Assembly: GCF_900143645.1 (NCBI RefSeq)
Contig: NZ_FRFD01000011.1
Span: 124,001-188,000 of the forward strand
Length of the DNA stretch: 64,000 nt
Direction: 5' to 3'
Origin: Anaerocolumna xylanovorans DSM 12503
GTDB lineage: Bacteria; Bacillota; Clostridia; Lachnospirales; Lachnospiraceae
A program made the position numbers and the translations under genes. The notes beneath the pieces were generated by a model. The model searched no databases, was not told where the DNA came from, and saw only the letters and a list, made by a program, of their open reading frames with translations. Shown here piece after piece: positions 62,501-64,000 of the stretch (within the stretch, counting starts at the first letter, position 1; each line of letters starts with the position of its first letter).

Positions 62501-64000
62501 TTTCTGTTACTCTGATATAATAGTAACTATAGTCCGGTTTCAGTGTTGTGCTAAGTTCCTTACTCTGAGCATTTACATCCCAAGTATAAACGACACGTCC
62601 GCTGTTTGCAATTACTTCTGCTTTTTGAATTGCATCATCTGCATCATTCAATGTTACATTTAAATTAAGACTTTCAGGTACTTCATTTATGATATTTCCC
62701 ATTAATTCATCATTTACAGTATAGGTAATCTCCAAATTCTTATCTTCGGTTGCATATACTTTATGATCCTTTAATGCATCATAAATACCCTGTTCTGTAA
62801 AGTTATCGGTAATGATAACATCACGGGCATCGTTTGCATTTCCCCATTTACCCTTATGGTTATCCTGATTATTTGTCGGAGCTACATGCCATCCTTTATC
62901 CAGTGCCATGGTGTAATAATTATAGGATGGGAAATATCCGCCGCTGCCAATTGCACCTTCTCCATTACCAACTTCCACTAAAGTAATACGGGAATCAATG
63001 ATAGGATCCCAATAAGCAAAATCACTAAAAGTACCAAAGGTTGTACCTGGATGATTAAACTGGCTGACAGTGTCAGCACCTTCTGATTGGCTTAATAAAG
63101 AATAATAAGCTTTCATCCCGGCATCACTTGTTTTGCTGTTCAAAGTTGTGTTATTACGGCTGACAATACCTTCTGTGTTCCAGGTGTTTATATGTCCCGG
63201 TCCGCCGGACCATGTCATTTCAAAACCACCCAGGGCAATTACTCCCCTGTTTGTGGAAGAAGCATTAAAAGCATCAATCTTACTCTTATATTCGTTCCAT
63301 AACGTCTGGCTTCCTGCTGTCATTAAGTTCTTGTCATAAAGAGAAGCTTCCGGGTTAGCTGCATCCTTTGTATCAAAATAGTTGGAATGATCCGTAAATG
63401 CGGCAAAATCGATATTATCACTCTTGCTGATCTTATTAATATAAGCAAGTGCATCATCTAAAGAACCAGAACCATCCGAATAAGTTGTATGACTATGTAA
63501 TTGTCCAAAGTATAAACTATATTTTGGTGTACCTACTGTAAACGGCCACTCATAGGTTATGGCTTTACCATCTGCACGGGTAATCACTACGGATGCTGTA
63601 TAACGTGCATCTGCCAGATTATCAGATGGCGTATAGGAAAAGGTTCCGTTAGAATAGCTCATAGGAACAGCATTTAATTTAACGGTCTCTCCTGTCTTTA
63701 ATGTAAGCTTTGCGGTTGGAGCTGATCCAATATTAGTCGCAGTTACACTAATAAGCGGTTTCTTCTCATCTCCCGTTTTTCCATTGCGGTCAGGTGTAAC
63801 TTTCGTAACCTGAGGCTCATCTTTAACCAAAATTTCTTTTACATCACTGGTTGCAACATTACCTGCATTATCTTTGGCAGTCACACTAACCGTGAAGCTT
63901 GAAACACTTGAAGTAAAGGTGCTTCCAGGAATCGTTGCTTCCCATTTTGTTTTATCAGAGGTATTCTGTACTAAAGTTAATTCCTTAGGCACAGTATTTA
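59541..64000 (-). CDS. Large secreted multi-domain protein with PHP/CehA-type phosphoesterase domain (N-terminus outside window)
   Basis: At least 1486 aa; the frame is open to the right edge, so the start and any signal peptide are outside. Order seen: Ig-like region; PHP domain with metal ligands (GQLHSHTTYSDGSGS, FTDHSNYFD, and a later NQDNHKGKW His); Ig-like domains; a region NKLVYVGIDGSHYNEYVA with ThuA/DUF4350-like features. Then come an OB-fold like those near nucleases (FTVEGIVTSNASGYDKTTAF), a Pro-Thr linker (PTPTPIPTPTPAP), repeated coil/Ig material, and a C-terminal Big_2 domain. Enzymes with CehA/PHP cores cleave phosphodiesters. Full function unknown. Confidence 0.85.
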   Translation of the reverse strand, partial: NTVPKELTLVQNTSDKTKWEATIPGSTFTSSVSSFTVSVTAKDNAGNVATSDVKEILVKDEPQVTKVTPDRNGKTGDEKKPLISVTATNIGSAPTAKLTLKTGETVKLNAVPMSYSNGTFSYTPSDNLADARYTASVVITRADGKAITYEWPFTVGTPKYSLYFGQLHSHTTYSDGSGSLDDALAYINKISKSDNIDFAAFTDHSNYFDTKDAANPEASLYDKNLMTAGSQTLWNEYKSKIDAFNASSTNRGVIALGGFEMTWSGGPGHINTWNTEGIVSRNNTTLNSKTSDAGMKAYYSLLSQSEGADTVSQFNHPGTTFGTFSDFAYWDPIIDSRITLVEVGNGEGAIGSGGYFPSYNYYTMALDKGWHVAPTNNQDNHKGKWGNANDARDVIITDNFTEQGIYDALKDHKVYATEDKNLEITYTVNDELMGNIINEVPESLNLNVTLNDADDAIQKAEVIANSGRVVYTWDVNAQSKELSTTLKPDYSYYYIRVTEKDGDLAVTAPVWVGKTKVFGISNVESSTSTPVTGEKLTVKTTLFNSESTDLTVKSLTYKLDGTVIDTKTNAGTVAKGTNAVINYDFTPTKAKVQTMTVEAVFTIDGLDYNFTKDLSLDVRDANKLVYVGIDGSHYNEYVAGNYKDSMGNFSLLAAQSNVRCVVLNTSEELLAAAKNTNGKFKMLVLTAPSRRGSSGLREPYATYSDEEIAAIKGFSEAGGSLVLCGWSDLYENYKVFPAEDHMAAQQNKILKAVGASLRISDDGAYDDVLNAGGSEANKARLYLTTYNWGNSLTNGIVYDAEHPNDNIYTQRFSQYGGGTIYAVDKDGKPISTLPSSVSPIVYGHSSTYSKDCDNDGLGGSSIPKYEYAAGDNRLMVLASETVTHANGTQSLVIADGAAFMSNFEIQATIADTNAELNYSNYTILQNLIQYVNPTQIDKIADVQKEAEEGVKFTVEGIVTSNASGYDKTTAFFDCIYLQDGTAGINAFPVAGDFKVGQKVRITGTTSSYQGERQLNVSSVSLVDSKITQVEPKEVTAKQINDRTYLGSLVKISGTVTKVELANGAVQTILVQDNAGNTARIFIDGYITTDKEIKNLAVGNLITAVGLSSYDNTFDGLAARIRVRDRADIVCTSNGSSSGPGTAPTSTPTPTPIPTPTPAPGGKTVVTVDKPISTVVNGKANVKVEISEKALMDTVKAGNTNITVSLGEDALKDVLTDSQVKKGVVIELSIPAVKDAAVNNIVLSKDALLLAKKSGQNLTINVENGNAKGYTVSIPASELKKVTTGSKDLNVAVALEKDTKAAAKAAGVLSVGTEGKLTAGMVVTVPVEGTLSVSAGNKVYVYHKNAKTGALEEVPNNLQTVAQNGTLKLSTLSGGDFVICTAKAKDAVKLVDKATVSVNASVAKGKKLNVKVSLPQELARVTAFTKGDPVGQEEAKVTYKVNDKAIATVSSNGTVTAKKKGTVKLTVVVTLENGQKKSFSKSIKVK

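Noticed and set aside
1..64000. tRNA, rRNA, replication origin or prophage genes
   Set aside because: No cloverleaf or rRNA-like sequence, DnaA-box cluster, integrase or structural phage gene was recognised by eye.

Overview
The window looks like chromosome of a low-GC, Gram-positive anaerobe, most likely a Clostridia/Lachnospiraceae-type Bacillota. The evidence is strong AGGAGG-type ribosome sites, frequent TTG/GTG starts, old-yellow-enzyme/EFR1 redox genes, Big_2 surface proteins, YibE/F and an RlmD without a recognisable TRAM domain. This assignment is inference from gene style, because no rRNA is present. Nearly all genes lie on the minus strand.

Layout: 1-2.1 kb is a worn accessory edge (partial Y-family polymerase, two small hypotheticals, a YhcG-type relic, a Cys-rich copper-storage-type protein). 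2.4-8.6 kb holds a FAH-family hydrolase, two TetR regulators, two OYE flavoenzymes and an EFR1 ferredoxin. The first TetR has a visible 16-bp operator core, present both at its own gene and upstream of the FAH gene. 8.8-19.7 kb carries an MFS transporter, a secreted carboxylesterase, a GH3 glycosidase, a lipase-like hydrolase, an AraC regulator and two SDR proteins. 20.1-30.3 kb is a chitin-degradation locus: five consecutive secreted GH18 enzymes with different arrangements of CBM5/12 and chitobiase-C-like beta modules, ending in a strong terminator.

31.0-38.3 kb is the most unusual part. A visibly GC-richer block (about 32.13-37.6 kb) carries a compact minus-strand operon: a 42-residue peptide, a glycosyltransferase-like protein of unknown family, a type III PLP decarboxylase, a GNAT acetyltransferase, an MFS exporter and a radical SAM enzyme with extra cysteines. 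The first four genes are joined by ATGA or longer overlaps. The short first gene looks like a RiPP-type precursor or scaffold peptide. The block is bordered by relics: a truncated radical SAM gene, the tail of a peptide-exporter ATPase and a frameshifted WYL regulator on one side, and an IS110 stub on the other. It is therefore probably a transferred biosynthetic island. A GAF-LuxR regulator follows the IS110 stub and may control it.

39-50 kb is more ordinary: an active-site-degenerate SDR with a nitroreductase and a Crp/Fnr regulator, a PAF-acetylhydrolase-like enzyme, GNAT, RlmD, a PflA-like radical SAM protein, and a persulfide-type module (ArsR regulator plus an 831-aa CoA-disulfide reductase/rhodanese/TusA/DsrE-like fusion). 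50-64 kb has a 1282-aa Big_2 surface protein, three unrecognised genes, an Xre regulator, YibE/F, and a very large secreted PHP-domain protein that runs off the right edge.

A recurring small-scale feature is orphaned 3' ends of genes left in intergenic DNA (OYE tail at 5.56 kb, SDR tail at 12.02 kb, RlmD-like tail at 43.2 kb, ABC-exporter tail at 31.5 kb).
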